Source of the DNA: Kalymmatonema hyalinum WJT4-NPBG1
GTDB lineage: Bacteria; Cyanobacteriota; Cyanobacteriia; Cyanobacteriales; Nostocaceae
Assembly: GCA_019359075.1 (NCBI GenBank)
Contig: JAHHIB010000032.1
Location: forward strand, 1-64,000
Direction: 5' to 3'
DNA length: 64,000 nt
This document shows positions 1 to 8,924 of the stretch, in pieces. A model generated the notes under the pieces. The model had not been told where the DNA came from and did not search any database. It was given only the letters and a program-made list of their open reading frames with translations. A program made the translations under genes and the position numbers. Positions within the stretch are counted from its first letter, which is position 1. Every line of letters starts with the position of its first letter.

Positions 1-44
1 AAGTCGTCAATGATAGCATAGACAGCAATTGTTTCATTTAACAT
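1..44 (-). CDS. N-terminus of a transposase (partial)
   Basis: An ATG at 44 preceded by GGAGGGG opens a frame that reads MLNETIAVYAIIDD before the window ends. The YAIIDD-type start is what I recall for cyanobacterial IS982-family transposases, which usually continue with LLKAIGH. Only 14 codons are visible, so family assignment is tentative. The gene reads away from the disrupted protease gene and would be driven from within the element. Confidence 0.5.
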   Translation of the reverse strand, partial: MLNETIAVYAIIDD

Positions 45-49
45 AATTC

Positions 50-75
50 CCCTCCGTTTTTCTTACTGGAGGGGA
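50..75. repeat. Short inverted repeat in front of the transposase start
   Basis: CCCCTCC (50-56) and GGAGGGG (69-75) are perfect inverted copies around a 12-base loop. The minus-strand copy nearest the gene, GGAGGGG, is also the Shine-Dalgarno of the transposase. The hairpin could therefore hide the ribosome site, a common way for insertion sequences to limit transposase translation. This role is inferred. Confidence 0.4.
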
Positions 76-108
76 TTTTATTATCTTTGCGATCGCCTTC
101 TCAAATAA

Positions 109-1602
109 CTAGCAACTTGGGTTAGTAAATGGGGAGGGATACCCTTCTACCTTGGCGACAACATTTCTACAAGCATCATCATGATATTGGGAGCTACCCT
201 TACCCATTGATAAAGAACCCACTGTTAATGCGATCGCGGAAGTTGCAGGGTCAATAATACGGGCATCGTCGCTTAATAAATATTTCGGGTAATCTTTCCG
301 AATTAGTTCTTTAGATTCATAATTGTAATAATAATTACCAGCCGAAATTACAAACACTATATTTTTATGCTGGAGCTTATATGCAATCTCATCAATTCTC
401 GCAGCTAAACGAAATTGCTTTTGACCATTTCGATAAACTAAATCGGAATCACCAAGAGAGATATTAATGACTTTACAGTTAGAATAATTACTTATAAAAT
501 AATTAATTGCATCTTCTAATTGTTTATCCAAAAGCAAATCTGGATCATATTTATTTTCTTCATTGGTGACGCGAGCCGAAAATAGCCACACTACAGGCTG
601 AAATAATTTGTCTTTAATACATTTACTTACATCACCATATAAGGCAATACCTGACACTCCAGTTCCGTGTCCACCCATTTTTACATCCCCATCTTCCGCT
701 TCTCCCTTGATAAATTTACGACCTGGATCGGGAAAAACTTGTGCATCCCCCAAAGCAATACCAATATGCGGATGACCACTTTGAACACCAGAATCAATTA
801 CCAAAATGCCACAAGCTGACTCAGGGGGAGAAACCGCTTCGCGGAAGTCGGATAGAGAGATATTTACTTCTGCTGCTGATTCAAAAGCTGGTTTTGGTCT
901 TCTATCAATCTCTTTAACAGCATCTTCCGTAAGAAGAAGTTCTAAAATTGGTTGTCTAAGCTTAACCCGCGCAGTACAAAAATAGTCACTAATATATCTG
1001 TCAGTTACCATCATCCCTGGATACTCTTCGTACTCACGGAGAAAGAGATCCAAATCCTTTAAGTAACCTTGCATTTCATCGTTATTCCCCGTATGCCATA
1101 ATTCAAGGTCTAACGGAACTAACTCATCAGGTTCTAGTGGCTCTAACTCCAGCAAGCGACCAATCCTATCTTCCGGGTCTAGTGGAACAATGTCTTCGAT
1201 AGCATCCAAATATCCATATTCATAATCACTATCGTTCAAACCACTATAAGACGCTAATTTTTCCCTAAACAGCTTTAATTCGTTATCTGAAGAAAATACA
1301 ACAATAGCTTGACTCGCCCTCGGCTCTTTAGCTAATAAATTTAAACCTAAATAAGATAGGTTATTTTCTTCTAAACTATGTTTTTTTCTTAATTTTATTT
1401 TAAATATCAGTTTTGGGTTAATACCAAACGGAGTAACTTCCTTGGGAGGGCGATTAATTAGTGATGACGCTTGCGTTAAAAGCTTGCTTCCATGAGTTTG
1501 GCGGTCATCCCTCTTGTCTCTGGTAAAGCCGCCTCCTCTACTACGCCTCGGTAGCTCGATATTTATTATAGGTAGTTCCAGATGGTCATACTGGTTTGTC
1601 AT
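109..1602 (-). pseudogene. ietS: IetS-like subtilisin (S8 peptidase), truncated by an insertion sequence
   Basis: An S8-family serine protease that pairs with the ATPase just upstream, matching the two-gene IetAS arrangement (AAA ATPase plus subtilisin) known from plasmid stability and anti-phage work. Catalytic Asp270 lies in VIDSG, His312 in GGHGTGVSG, and the oxyanion Asn in VISAGN near residue 420. The family's GTSxAAP catalytic Ser box is absent. The protein stops at 497 residues, nine or so codons after PSPFT and at the edge of insertion-sequence DNA. The start overlaps the ATPase end by 17 bases, so the two were one transcription unit. The remaining protein cannot be an active protease. 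It could at most bind substrates or be silent. Confidence 0.8.
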
Positions 1603-2632
1603 CTTGACACTCTGCTTGTTTCTTTATCGATTTTATTGAATGCTCAATTATACGGGTTCTTGCTAAATGACGTTGCAAAGCTGCTTCTAAATCAGATGCC
1701 GTCAAAAGATTTTCACTTTTTAAAATAACCGATTTTATTGCATCCGAGCATATTCTTTCAATATCTGCACCCGTCGCATCCTGAAGTCGAGATGCAATTT
1801 TTTCCATGTTTATACCTTGATGCTTAATACTAATTAATTTATTTTTGAGAAGAGTTTTTCTTAACTGCAAATCTGGTTTATCAAAAAACAATACTTCGTC
1901 AAATCTTCTCCAAATAGCAGCATCAAGAAGCGATTCATAATTAGTAGCAGCAATAAAAATGCTCTGATTATTGGAATTATCTATAAGTTGAATCAAACTA
2001 TTAACTAGCCGTTTTATTTCTCCATGCTCATTGAAGCTATTTCTATCTTTAGCAATAGCATCAAATTCATCGAATAATATAACCCATTCGCCCGTTTCTA
2101 TATAATCAAAAATTTTCTTTAAATTAACTGCTGTTTCACCAAGATAAGAAGAAATTACAGACGGAAGATTAACATAGACTAGCGGTAAGCCTAAAACACT
2201 GGATAACACCTTAGCTGTGAGAGTTTTACCACAACCTGGCGGGCCACAAAACAGTAGCTTTGAACTTGGTTTTAACCCATGAGCGTACAAAATATCTTTC
2301 TTTCTATTCTCCAAAGCTATCTTTTCTAAAGCTTTTAGATTGTTTTCCGGAAGAACAACTCTATCCCAACTCAATTCATACTGATTAACATCTATCAAAG
2401 GAAGTCCACTATCTTTATCCTTTGGCACATCAGGATAAACATTCCAAGGAGAGGAATTAGAAGCCGTTTTTTTTGGAGGAGCTTGCAACATTTTTTCAAG
2501 GTCTTTGGCAAGTAAAACGTGATTTTTATCTCTTTCCTCTTGAATAAGCTCCATCGCAGCAGTATAAAATTCCTCTCGGTTATTTTGCGAGAAGCTCTTA
2601 AATAATTTTCTTAAAATCTCGCCTCTTGCCAT
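1586..2632 (-). CDS. ietA: IetA-like AAA ATPase
   Basis: A 348-residue AAA+ ATPase of the cell-division/p60-katanin type. Residues 1-90 form a helical, charged N-terminal region. The ATPase domain has Walker A GPPGCGKT (130-137), Walker B ILFDEFDA (about 185-192), sensor-1 ATN (229-231) and an arginine-finger motif WRRFD (241-245). It is the first gene of a two-gene unit, and the subtilisin gene starts inside its last codons. In IetAS systems both proteins are needed, the ATPase presumably delivering substrate to or activating the protease. Because the protease is cut off, this gene is probably an orphan, although its own frame is intact. The function assignment rests on the pairing and is not unique to the ATPase sequence. 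Confidence 0.75.
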   Translation of the reverse strand: MARGEILRKLFKSFSQNNREEFYTAAMELIQEERDKNHVLLAKDLEKMLQAPPKKTASNSSPWNVYPDVPKDKDSGLPLIDVNQYELSWDRVVLPENNLKALEKIALENRKKDILYAHGLKPSSKLLFCGPPGCGKTLTAKVLSSVLGLPLVYVNLPSVISSYLGETAVNLKKIFDYIETGEWVILFDEFDAIAKDRNSFNEHGEIKRLVNSLIQLIDNSNNQSIFIAATNYESLLDAAIWRRFDEVLFFDKPDLQLRKTLLKNKLISIKHQGINMEKIASRLQDATGADIERICSDAIKSVILKSENLLTASDLEAALQRHLARTRIIEHSIKSIKKQAECQDDKPV

Positions 2633-3162
2633 AATAGGATGTATTATTTTTTATCCAAATTTATCAAGGCGTTTGAATTTATATGAAAGTAATAAAACTT
2701 TATAAAATACATTTATTATATTCTGGAAGGCTGATTTTCTAAATCCTAAATCTTTACAAATCGATAGAAAACAGTTTTGTATAAAAATTAGTACTCTTCC
2801 ACTTAGGACTGAGCACGAAATAAATAAATTGATTAAGACAGCCTTAAAAAAACTACTAGAACTTATGTACTATTTTAGCTGTATATGGTTCGGTGGCGAT
2901 CGCATCCTACCGTTACTTTAAACTGCCACTCAATTTGATGACATGACGACTCTGCATAATAGGCTCCACATAACCTAATGTACATTCACACATTCATGTC
3001 GCTAAGTATTTTTTCCTGGATTGGAATGCACCCAAAATATAGCGTTTTGCAGTTGAGTGCAAGACATCTAAGTTTTGCGATCGCTGTAGACGTGCTCTTC
3101 GGCTTCCCGCAAATGAGAAACGCCATAAATTAGATTGGCGTAGGTTGAGGTTACAGAAAAAG
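2633..3162. other. 530-base intergenic stretch upstream of the IetAS pair and downstream of anmK
   Basis: AT-rich sequence containing the promoter region of the ATPase gene. There is one HIP1-like GCGATCGC at about 2897 and another near 3078. I see no convincing gene, RNA or repeat. A minus-strand open frame ending at 2994 is only an alternate frame of the anmK end. Confidence 0.5.
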
Positions 3163-4323
3163 CTACGGTGAGTACACCTCACCCAGCAGGACTTCTTGAC
3201 TTGCCCCTGTAGCGGTTGGTAAGTTACCAGGAGTACCCGATTGTCGCCAGTATGCCAAAACTGCAAAGGCGATCGCTTCTTTAAAATCGGCACTCAAACC
3301 AACTTCATCTGTTGTTAAGACTGGTACTGGTGCCAACACCTGTTGTAACCGACTTTTCAGATAAAGATTGCGACTGCCACCCCCGCACAATAACACCCGC
3401 TGTGGCATTTGTGGTAGAAAAGTGCGGTAACTATGAACAATCGAAGCCGCCGTTAGTTCTGTGAGAGTTGCCAAAAAGTCCGCGGGACTGAGTTGGTATG
3501 CTTCGGCGTCTTGTAAACACTGTTGCAAATATGTTACACCGAATAACTCTCGACCCGTAGATTTGGGGGGTGGTAGATGAAAGTAGTCTTGGCTTAGCCA
3601 TTCTTCTACTAAAGGATAGCAGGGACTGCCACTCGCTGCCCAATTGCCATTTTCATCGTAGCTTTTGGCACCATCCGTTAAATGCTCCACCGCCAAATCC
3701 AAAAGACTATTTGCAGGTCCCGTATCCCAAGCGCGAATTTTTTCTAACCAGTTGTCCCGACGAGGTGGCATATAAGTAACATTACCAATACCACCAAGAT
3801 TTTGTATACAACGTGCTTCTTGAGGATGGCTGAGCAAAGCCGCATCTATGCGAGGCACAAGGGGCGCACCATGACCTCCCGCCGCAATATCTGCTACACG
3901 GAGGTTGCTTACTGTCGTTATACCCGTTAAATTAGCAATGACCGCACCGCGACCGATTTGGAGGGTGTAACCGAGTGGGGATGAGGAAGTATTTGCTCCC
4001 CCACCTCTCCCGCCGGGTGGTCTATGGAAAACGGTTTGACCGTGAGAACCAATCAAAGTGGCTTTTTCATAACCAATTTGAATATTTTGCGCTGCTTGGG
4101 CAAAAGCAAAGGCGATCGCATCATCTAATTGAGCCAACTCTGCCATTGAGATGGCTTCCCCCGCACACACTGCTAAGATGCGTTCTCTGAGATCGGCTGG
4201 GTAGGGATAAGTTGCACCAGCTACCAACTCAATTTTGATATCGAGATTTGTACCGGAAATATCTACTAAGGCGGCGTCTATACCATCGACGGACGTGCCA
4301 CTGATTAAACCTATTACAATCAT
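3163..4323 (-). CDS. anmK: Anhydro-N-acetylmuramic acid kinase
   Basis: Cleaves and phosphorylates 1,6-anhydro-N-acetylmuramic acid to MurNAc-6-phosphate, feeding cell-wall sugars back into metabolism in the cytoplasm. The 386-residue length is normal for the family. The N-terminus [16 protein letters not shown] carries the family's ATP-binding GTSxDGID signature. [17 protein letters not shown] and the DTGPAN motif follow, and LLCGGGSRN lies near the C-terminus, as in the ASKHA-fold kinases. The gene stands alone: the kdpD gene upstream is on the same strand but 92 bases away, with a hairpin between them. A long Gly/Ser-rich loop near residue 110 is a small local expansion. Confidence 0.95.
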   Translation of the reverse strand: MIVIGLISGTSVDGIDAALVDISGTNLDIKIELVAGATYPYPADLRERILAVCAGEAISMAELAQLDDAIAFAFAQAAQNIQIGYEKATLIGSHGQTVFHRPPGGRGGGANTSSSPLGYTLQIGRGAVIANLTGITTVSNLRVADIAAGGHGAPLVPRIDAALLSHPQEARCIQNLGGIGNVTYMPPRRDNWLEKIRAWDTGPANSLLDLAVEHLTDGAKSYDENGNWAASGSPCYPLVEEWLSQDYFHLPPPKSTGRELFGVTYLQQCLQDAEAYQLSPADFLATLTELTAASIVHSYRTFLPQMPQRVLLCGGGSRNLYLKSRLQQVLAPVPVLTTDEVGLSADFKEAIAFAVLAYWRQSGTPGNLPTATGASQEVLLGEVYSP

Positions 4324-4348
4324 TTGATTTTAAACCGCAGATAGACGA

Positions 4349-4389
4349 GGCAGTGCGTTGCTCTGGTTCCCAGAGTTGAAGCAACTGCC
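4349..4389. repeat. Hairpin-forming repeat between kdpD and anmK
   Basis: Nested inverted repeat: GGCAGT...ACTGCC (4349-4354/4384-4389), GTTGC...GCAAC (4357-4361/4381-4385) and CTCTGG...CCAGAG (4361-4366/4370-4375). It resembles the small palindromic repeats scattered between cyanobacterial genes. It may end kdp transcripts, but there is no T-run on the minus strand, so I do not call it a terminator. Confidence 0.5.
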
Positions 4390-4415
4390 GTGCAGATAAT
4401 AATTATCTCAAAATA

Positions 4416-5618
4416 TCATTCCTGCATCGCCGAACGATTGAACCCATTGTTTTTCTCAGCGGATTCATCGGCGGAAATAATATGTAAATCGACGTTTTTC
4501 AGCAAGCGCAGCAATTTATGAGTTAAAGACCCTTTGAGGAGGATTTGCCAACGTGTACGCTGACTTGCACCTATAACAATTTGGGTGATGCGGTATTTTT
4601 CAGCAACTTGGGCGATCGCCTCGGCTACGTCACTGCTGGTGTGACGAATGAATGTACCGTCAAATTCTTTACATAACTTTTCACTGGTTTCTATATATAA
4701 ACTTTCTTCCTTAGTGAGGAAGCGGTCTGGAGCGGCAACGAACACAACATATAGAGGGGCATTCATATAGCTAGCAATTCTAGCTCCCCGACGTAATAGT
4801 TGTACTGAGTTGGGATAAGTGGATACGCACACTAAAACTCGCTCGTGAATATTGCAAAATTGACCTTGGAGGGCGGAAGCAACGCCATTTTCCTCAACGT
4901 TATCCGCCACCTCCCGCAGTGCTAACTCTCGCAAAGCAATCAGGTTGCGGCGTTGGAAAAAGTTATCGAGCGATTGTTGAATTTTTTGCGGTGCGTAGAT
5001 TTTACCTTCAAGCAAGCGTTCTTGCAGGGTTTCTGGAGTAACATCTACTACTACTATCTCCGATGCTTCTTCTAGGATGCGGTCAGGAACGCGCTCTCGC
5101 ACTACTACCCCAGTAATCCGTGCTACCAGGTCATTGAGACTCTCCAAATGCTGAATATTCATTGTGGAGTAGACATCAATACCTGCTGCCAAAATGATTT
5201 CTACATCTTGGTAACGTTTTTCTCGTAGCGAACCTGGGACGTTGGTATGTGCTAGTTCATCGACTAACACCAACTGAGGCGCTCTGGCTAAAATCGCATC
5301 TGTATCCATTTCTGTCAAAATCAACTCACCCCGAGGAATTGAAGTGCGCTTTACTATCTCCAATCCATCCGCTTTTTGCGCCGTTTCCTTACGCCCGTGG
5401 GTTTCCAATAGCCCAATCACGACATCAATACCTTCGTGTTTCAGTGAATGGGCTTCTTCCAACATCCGGTAGGTTTTGCCGACTCCGGGTGCCATGCCAA
5501 TGTATATTTTGTGTTTCCCCCGCCGTGCTGGACTAACGTCATAAGGGGCAGAAGGTACGGATCTAGTGGCTGCTTCTTTTGAGTTATTCTTACCGAGAAG
5601 CTCACGCTTATCAATCAT
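4416..5618 (-). CDS. kdpD: KdpD N-terminal domain protein (no kinase part)
   Basis: Contains only the cytoplasmic sensor half of KdpD. The KdpD domain covers about residues 35-245, with Walker A GMAPGVGKT (41-49) and VDELAHTN. A universal-stress-protein-like domain (about 262-385) follows, with GASQRTRW and GSLTHKLL motifs. The membrane helices and histidine-kinase core of enterobacterial KdpD (about 890 residues) are missing. The 400-residue length matches the short KdpD described in Anabaena, so this is the normal cyanobacterial form and not a truncation. It is the last gene of the kdp operon, 114 bases after kdpC. It probably senses K+ or turgor and works through a separate kinase; the histidine kinase encoded divergently from kdpA is a candidate. 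Confidence 0.9.
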   Translation of the reverse strand: MIDKRELLGKNNSKEAATRSVPSAPYDVSPARRGKHKIYIGMAPGVGKTYRMLEEAHSLKHEGIDVVIGLLETHGRKETAQKADGLEIVKRTSIPRGELILTEMDTDAILARAPQLVLVDELAHTNVPGSLREKRYQDVEIILAAGIDVYSTMNIQHLESLNDLVARITGVVVRERVPDRILEEASEIVVVDVTPETLQERLLEGKIYAPQKIQQSLDNFFQRRNLIALRELALREVADNVEENGVASALQGQFCNIHERVLVCVSTYPNSVQLLRRGARIASYMNAPLYVVFVAAPDRFLTKEESLYIETSEKLCKEFDGTFIRHTSSDVAEAIAQVAEKYRITQIVIGASQRTRWQILLKGSLTHKLLRLLKNVDLHIISADESAEKNNGFNRSAMQE

Positions 5619-5732
5619 GAAAGTGTTTACTTATATGCTTTAATATGCTTGCAGTGCTATTAGCCAATAGTTCAACAAAACTAATGACTAATGTAGACAC
5701 GTTGCATCCGAAACTTCTACATTAATGACGAC

Positions 5733-6338
5733 TTATCTATTTTCCTGACGGTTAAACTCATCTAAATCAAGGGCGTAATTTAGTTTTAAAACATTAACTC
5801 CAGGCTCTCCAAAAATGCCTAAAAATCTGCCCTCGGTATACTTATTAATAAAAGGCAATATCTCATCTGGTCTGACACCACGGGCACGAGCAATTCTATC
5901 CAACTGGTCTCGTGCTGCTTTCACTGAAATATGCGGATCTAAACCCGAGCCAGAGGTGTAAATTAAATCAGCGTATGGTTGAAGATTTTCATCTTTGAGG
6001 CGATTTGCCTCTTCCACAATTCGCTTCAGTAATTCTGGGCTGCTAGGAGCGAGATTGCTAGCCCCAGAGATACCAGTAGGATTACCTTGTTTTCCTTGGC
6101 TATATCTAATAGTACTGGGACGACCATGAAAATACTGTTCAGAGCGGAACTGTTGACCAATCAAAGCTGAACCAATTTGTTCTCCCTGAATATTTTGCAC
6201 TACGCTGCCCTGTGCCTTGTCTTTAAGGAAAGGAACTTGACCGACCAAAAGTATGAATAAAGGATAAATGATAGCGGTCAACAACCATAAAATCAGAGTG
6301 ATACGAATTGCTTTAGCAACTTCTCTAAGAATAGACAT
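5733..6338 (-). CDS. kdpC: Potassium-transporting ATPase subunit KdpC
   Basis: KdpC is the single-span accessory subunit of the Kdp K+ pump and stabilises the KdpA-KdpB complex in the plasma membrane. There is one N-terminal membrane helix (about residues 9-31, rich in I, L and T). The conserved periplasmic domain has YFHGRPS, GASNLAPSSPEL, SGSGLDPHIS and GVNVLKLNYALD. The ATG at 6338 is chosen over an upstream TTG in the same frame (6362) because homologues begin shortly before the helix. The 201-residue length is normal. It lies 57 bases after kdpF/G. Confidence 0.95.
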   Translation of the reverse strand: MSILREVAKAIRITLILWLLTAIIYPLFILLVGQVPFLKDKAQGSVVQNIQGEQIGSALIGQQFRSEQYFHGRPSTIRYSQGKQGNPTGISGASNLAPSSPELLKRIVEEANRLKDENLQPYADLIYTSGSGLDPHISVKAARDQLDRIARARGVRPDEILPFINKYTEGRFLGIFGEPGVNVLKLNYALDLDEFNRQENR

Positions 6339-6395
6339 ACAAATTTTTCTACACCCTTTCAAATGTACTTTAGATAATCAATAAAATTGTGTAGC

Positions 6396-6629
6396 CTAAA
6401 AGCGTTCTGGCTGAAAAACAACAACAAATAAGTAAACGATAACTGCCAAAGTCACCAATCCTAAAACCCCAATAGCCCAAGCAGAACGGCGCTCTAAAGT
6501 ACCATCGGCAGCAGCATAAACTATAGGGGCAATGAGCAAATTCAGGCAAAGTGCTACAAAAATTGCAAGTGGCAACTTTTGAAAACGCCATTCCGACCAG
6601 ACAAAAGAAATTGCCTGAACTATATTCAT
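6396..6629 (-). CDS. Small Kdp membrane subunit (KdpF/KdpG-like)
   Basis: A 77-residue protein between kdpB and kdpC with two hydrophobic helices (LPLAIFVALCLNLLIAPIV and AIGVLGLVTLAVIVYLFVVVF). It ends in QPERF, like the short KdpF peptide that stabilises the pump. Anabaena has an extra gene in this position called kdpG. This protein could be that gene with a KdpF-like tail. The ATG at 6629 has GGAGAA ten bases upstream. In-frame starts upstream (ATG at 6668 with AGGAGAA, and 6731) would add charged residues unlikely to belong to this subunit, although the 6668 site is credible. Confidence 0.75.
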   Translation of the reverse strand: MNIVQAISFVWSEWRFQKLPLAIFVALCLNLLIAPIVYAAADGTLERRSAWAIGVLGLVTLAVIVYLFVVVFQPERF

Positions 6630-6782
6630 TGAGAAAAACTTCTCCAACATATAAACTTTATTTCTCATATTTCTCCTTTCTCTGCGTTCTCTGTCTTGAA
6701 AAGTTTGCTCTGTCGGGAAACCCGCCTGCATGGCTAGCGCTCCTCCTTACAACTTTTCGCTGCGCCTGTGTGGTTCCAATCC

Positions 6783-8879
6783 TTAAGCCAATCCCACTGC
6801 TGCAATCAATATATCTATCAACTTAATCGCAATAAATGGCGCAATCACACCACCCAAACCATAAATCAAAATATTTTGTTGCAAAAGCTGATTAGCAGTC
6901 AAAGGTCTAAACTTCACGCCCGTTAGTGCCAAAGGAATCAAAGCTGGAATAATCAAAGCGTTGTAAATTAAAGCCGACAGCACAGCAGAATTAGTACTAG
7001 TCAACTTCATGATATTCAAACTTCCTAGATTAGCTGAGGTAAATAACACCGGGATAATCGCAAAGTATTTAGCAATATCATTAGCGAGGGAAAAAGTTGT
7101 CAGCGCACCGCGAGTAATCAGCAATTGTTTACCAATAGCAACAATATCAATCAGCTTTGTGGGATCAGAGTCCAAATCCACCATATTGGCGGCTTCTTTT
7201 GCTGCTTGAGTCCCAGTATTCATTGCGACTCCGACATTTGCCTGGGCGAGTGCTGGTGCATCGTTGGTACCGTCCCCCGTCATCGCCACCAGTTTGCCCA
7301 GCGCCTGTTCCCGTTGAATCACCGAGATTTTGTCTTCTGGGGTGGCTTCGGCAATAAAGTCATCAACTCCAGCTTCTTTGGCAATCACAGAAGCGGTAAT
7401 ACGGTTGTCTCCAGTCAGCATGACGGTACGCACTCCCATCCGCCGCAACTGGTCAAAACGTTCGTGGATACCTGGTTTGATAATGTCTTTGAGATAGATG
7501 ACGCCATAGATCTCACCATCAAGGGCTACTGCTAACGGTGTTCCTCCCAGTTGCGAAACTTTTGTGTATGCTGCATCAAGTTCTGGGGAATCTCGTCCGT
7601 CGCGGGAACGGACAAATCCCTTAATCGCTGATACCGCACCTTTACGCACTTGACTTCCATTGGGCAAGTTTGTGCCACTCATGCGGGTTTTTGCCGAAAA
7701 CCCTATCGCTTCAGATCTTTCGTGGTCAAAATCAATCCTTGCCCCTAGTCTTTCTGCCAGTCGAACAATTGATTTCCCCTCTGGTGTATCATCGAACACA
7801 CTTCCTACTAGCGCAACATTGGCAACTTCCTCGATTGAGTGCCCGTTGATCGGGATAAACTCTTCTGCTAAGCGGTTGCCGAGGGTAATTGTACCTGTTT
7901 TATCGAGAAGCAGGGTATTGACATCACCGCACGCTTCTACGGCTCGTCCGGAGGTGGCTATGACGTTAAACTGGGCGACTCGATCCATACCAGCAATACC
8001 GATCGCACTCAGTAACCCTCCAATGGTTGTGGGAATCAACGCGACTAACAAAGCAACCAATATCGCCACACTGATTGGACTTCTGGCATAGCTGGCGATC
8101 GCACTCAGACTCACCACGACAAACACAAACACCAAAGTCAGAACCGCGAGTAACACGGTGAGGGCAATTTCGTTCGGTGTTTTGCTGCGTTCTGCCCCTT
8201 CTACCAAGGCAATCATTCGGTCAATAAATCCTTTACCAGGGTCTGCACTGATGCGGATAATCAGCTCATCGGAGATAATCCGCGTACCGCCGGTGACAGA
8301 ACTGGCGACATCTGAACCTGTTTCCTTCAGCACTGGCGCAGATTCCCCGGTAATTGCCGATTCATCGACACTGGCGACACCCATAATCACTTCCCCATCG
8401 GCGGGGATCACATCACCAGCAACCACGTACACCGTATCACCCTGGCGCAAGCTGGTGGAAGAAACTTCACTCATTGAACCATCAGGAGCGAGTTTTTTGG
8501 CAATTGTTTCTGACTTGGTTGATCTTAAGGCATCAGCTTGCGCTTTACCCCGCCCCTCTGCCACTGCCTCGGCAAAGTTGGCAAATAAAACGGTGCAGAA
8601 CAGAATCACCGTAATCAATCCGTTAAAAAGTCGTAGGTTATTGCCTGGAACTGGACCAAACAAATAAGGGTCGATGGTCACAAGTAACGTGATAATGGTG
8701 CCAACCCAAACCAAAAACATGACTGGGTTTTTGATCGCGTTTTTGGGATTGAGCTTGACAAAAGCATCAATGATTGCTCTTTGGTAGAGCCCTTTCGTGT
8801 TTACCCGCGATTGTTTGCGTGCTTGGCGGCGATCGCTTTTACGAGGAGAAGGTTTGGATGAAGGATTTGCGGAGTCCAT
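6783..8879 (-). CDS. kdpB: Potassium-transporting P-type ATPase subunit KdpB
   Basis: Catalytic subunit of the high-affinity KdpFABC pump (P1A ATPase). It is phosphorylated by ATP and drives K+ uptake through KdpA. Seen: TGES actuator loop (about 177-180), phosphorylation site DKTGT with Asp near 326, MLTGDN, the hinge GDGTNDAPAL, and about seven membrane helices. The 698-residue length from the ATG at 8879 fits the family. An alternative GTG at 8909 would add ten hydrophobic residues. The first 40 residues are basic and Ser/Pro-rich, an extension seen in cyanobacteria. It is 45 bases downstream of kdpA and in one operon. Confidence 0.97.
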   Translation of the reverse strand: MDSANPSSKPSPRKSDRRQARKQSRVNTKGLYQRAIIDAFVKLNPKNAIKNPVMFLVWVGTIITLLVTIDPYLFGPVPGNNLRLFNGLITVILFCTVLFANFAEAVAEGRGKAQADALRSTKSETIAKKLAPDGSMSEVSSTSLRQGDTVYVVAGDVIPADGEVIMGVASVDESAITGESAPVLKETGSDVASSVTGGTRIISDELIIRISADPGKGFIDRMIALVEGAERSKTPNEIALTVLLAVLTLVFVFVVVSLSAIASYARSPISVAILVALLVALIPTTIGGLLSAIGIAGMDRVAQFNVIATSGRAVEACGDVNTLLLDKTGTITLGNRLAEEFIPINGHSIEEVANVALVGSVFDDTPEGKSIVRLAERLGARIDFDHERSEAIGFSAKTRMSGTNLPNGSQVRKGAVSAIKGFVRSRDGRDSPELDAAYTKVSQLGGTPLAVALDGEIYGVIYLKDIIKPGIHERFDQLRRMGVRTVMLTGDNRITASVIAKEAGVDDFIAEATPEDKISVIQREQALGKLVAMTGDGTNDAPALAQANVGVAMNTGTQAAKEAANMVDLDSDPTKLIDIVAIGKQLLITRGALTTFSLANDIAKYFAIIPVLFTSANLGSLNIMKLTSTNSAVLSALIYNALIIPALIPLALTGVKFRPLTANQLLQQNILIYGLGGVIAPFIAIKLIDILIAAVGLA

Positions 8880-8924
8880 AAGCAACAATTCAAAATTGAA
8901 AATTACCACTCACCACGAACAAGA

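Larger units (their letters stand above)
1..122 (-). mobile_element. End of an insertion sequence (probably IS982 family), cut by the window edge
   Basis: The reading frame of the subtilisin gene to the right loses its family-like sequence after the PSPFT motif (about position 124). From there to position 1 the DNA reads as the start of a transposon. On the minus strand the outer end begins ACCCAAGTTGCTAG, and IS982-type elements commonly begin ACC. A good Shine-Dalgarno and a transposase-like start follow. The other end and the target duplication lie outside the window, so the exact boundary (121-124) is inferred. Confidence 0.55.

Noticed and set aside
2994-3293. Minus-strand frame of 99 residues overlapping the end of anmK
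   Set aside because: It lies in another frame of the anmK 3' end, has a composition unlike a protein and no ribosome site.
7125-8667. Several plus-strand frames (up to 169 residues) across kdpB
   Set aside because: They are antisense to a fully conserved kdpB and are explained by its codon use.
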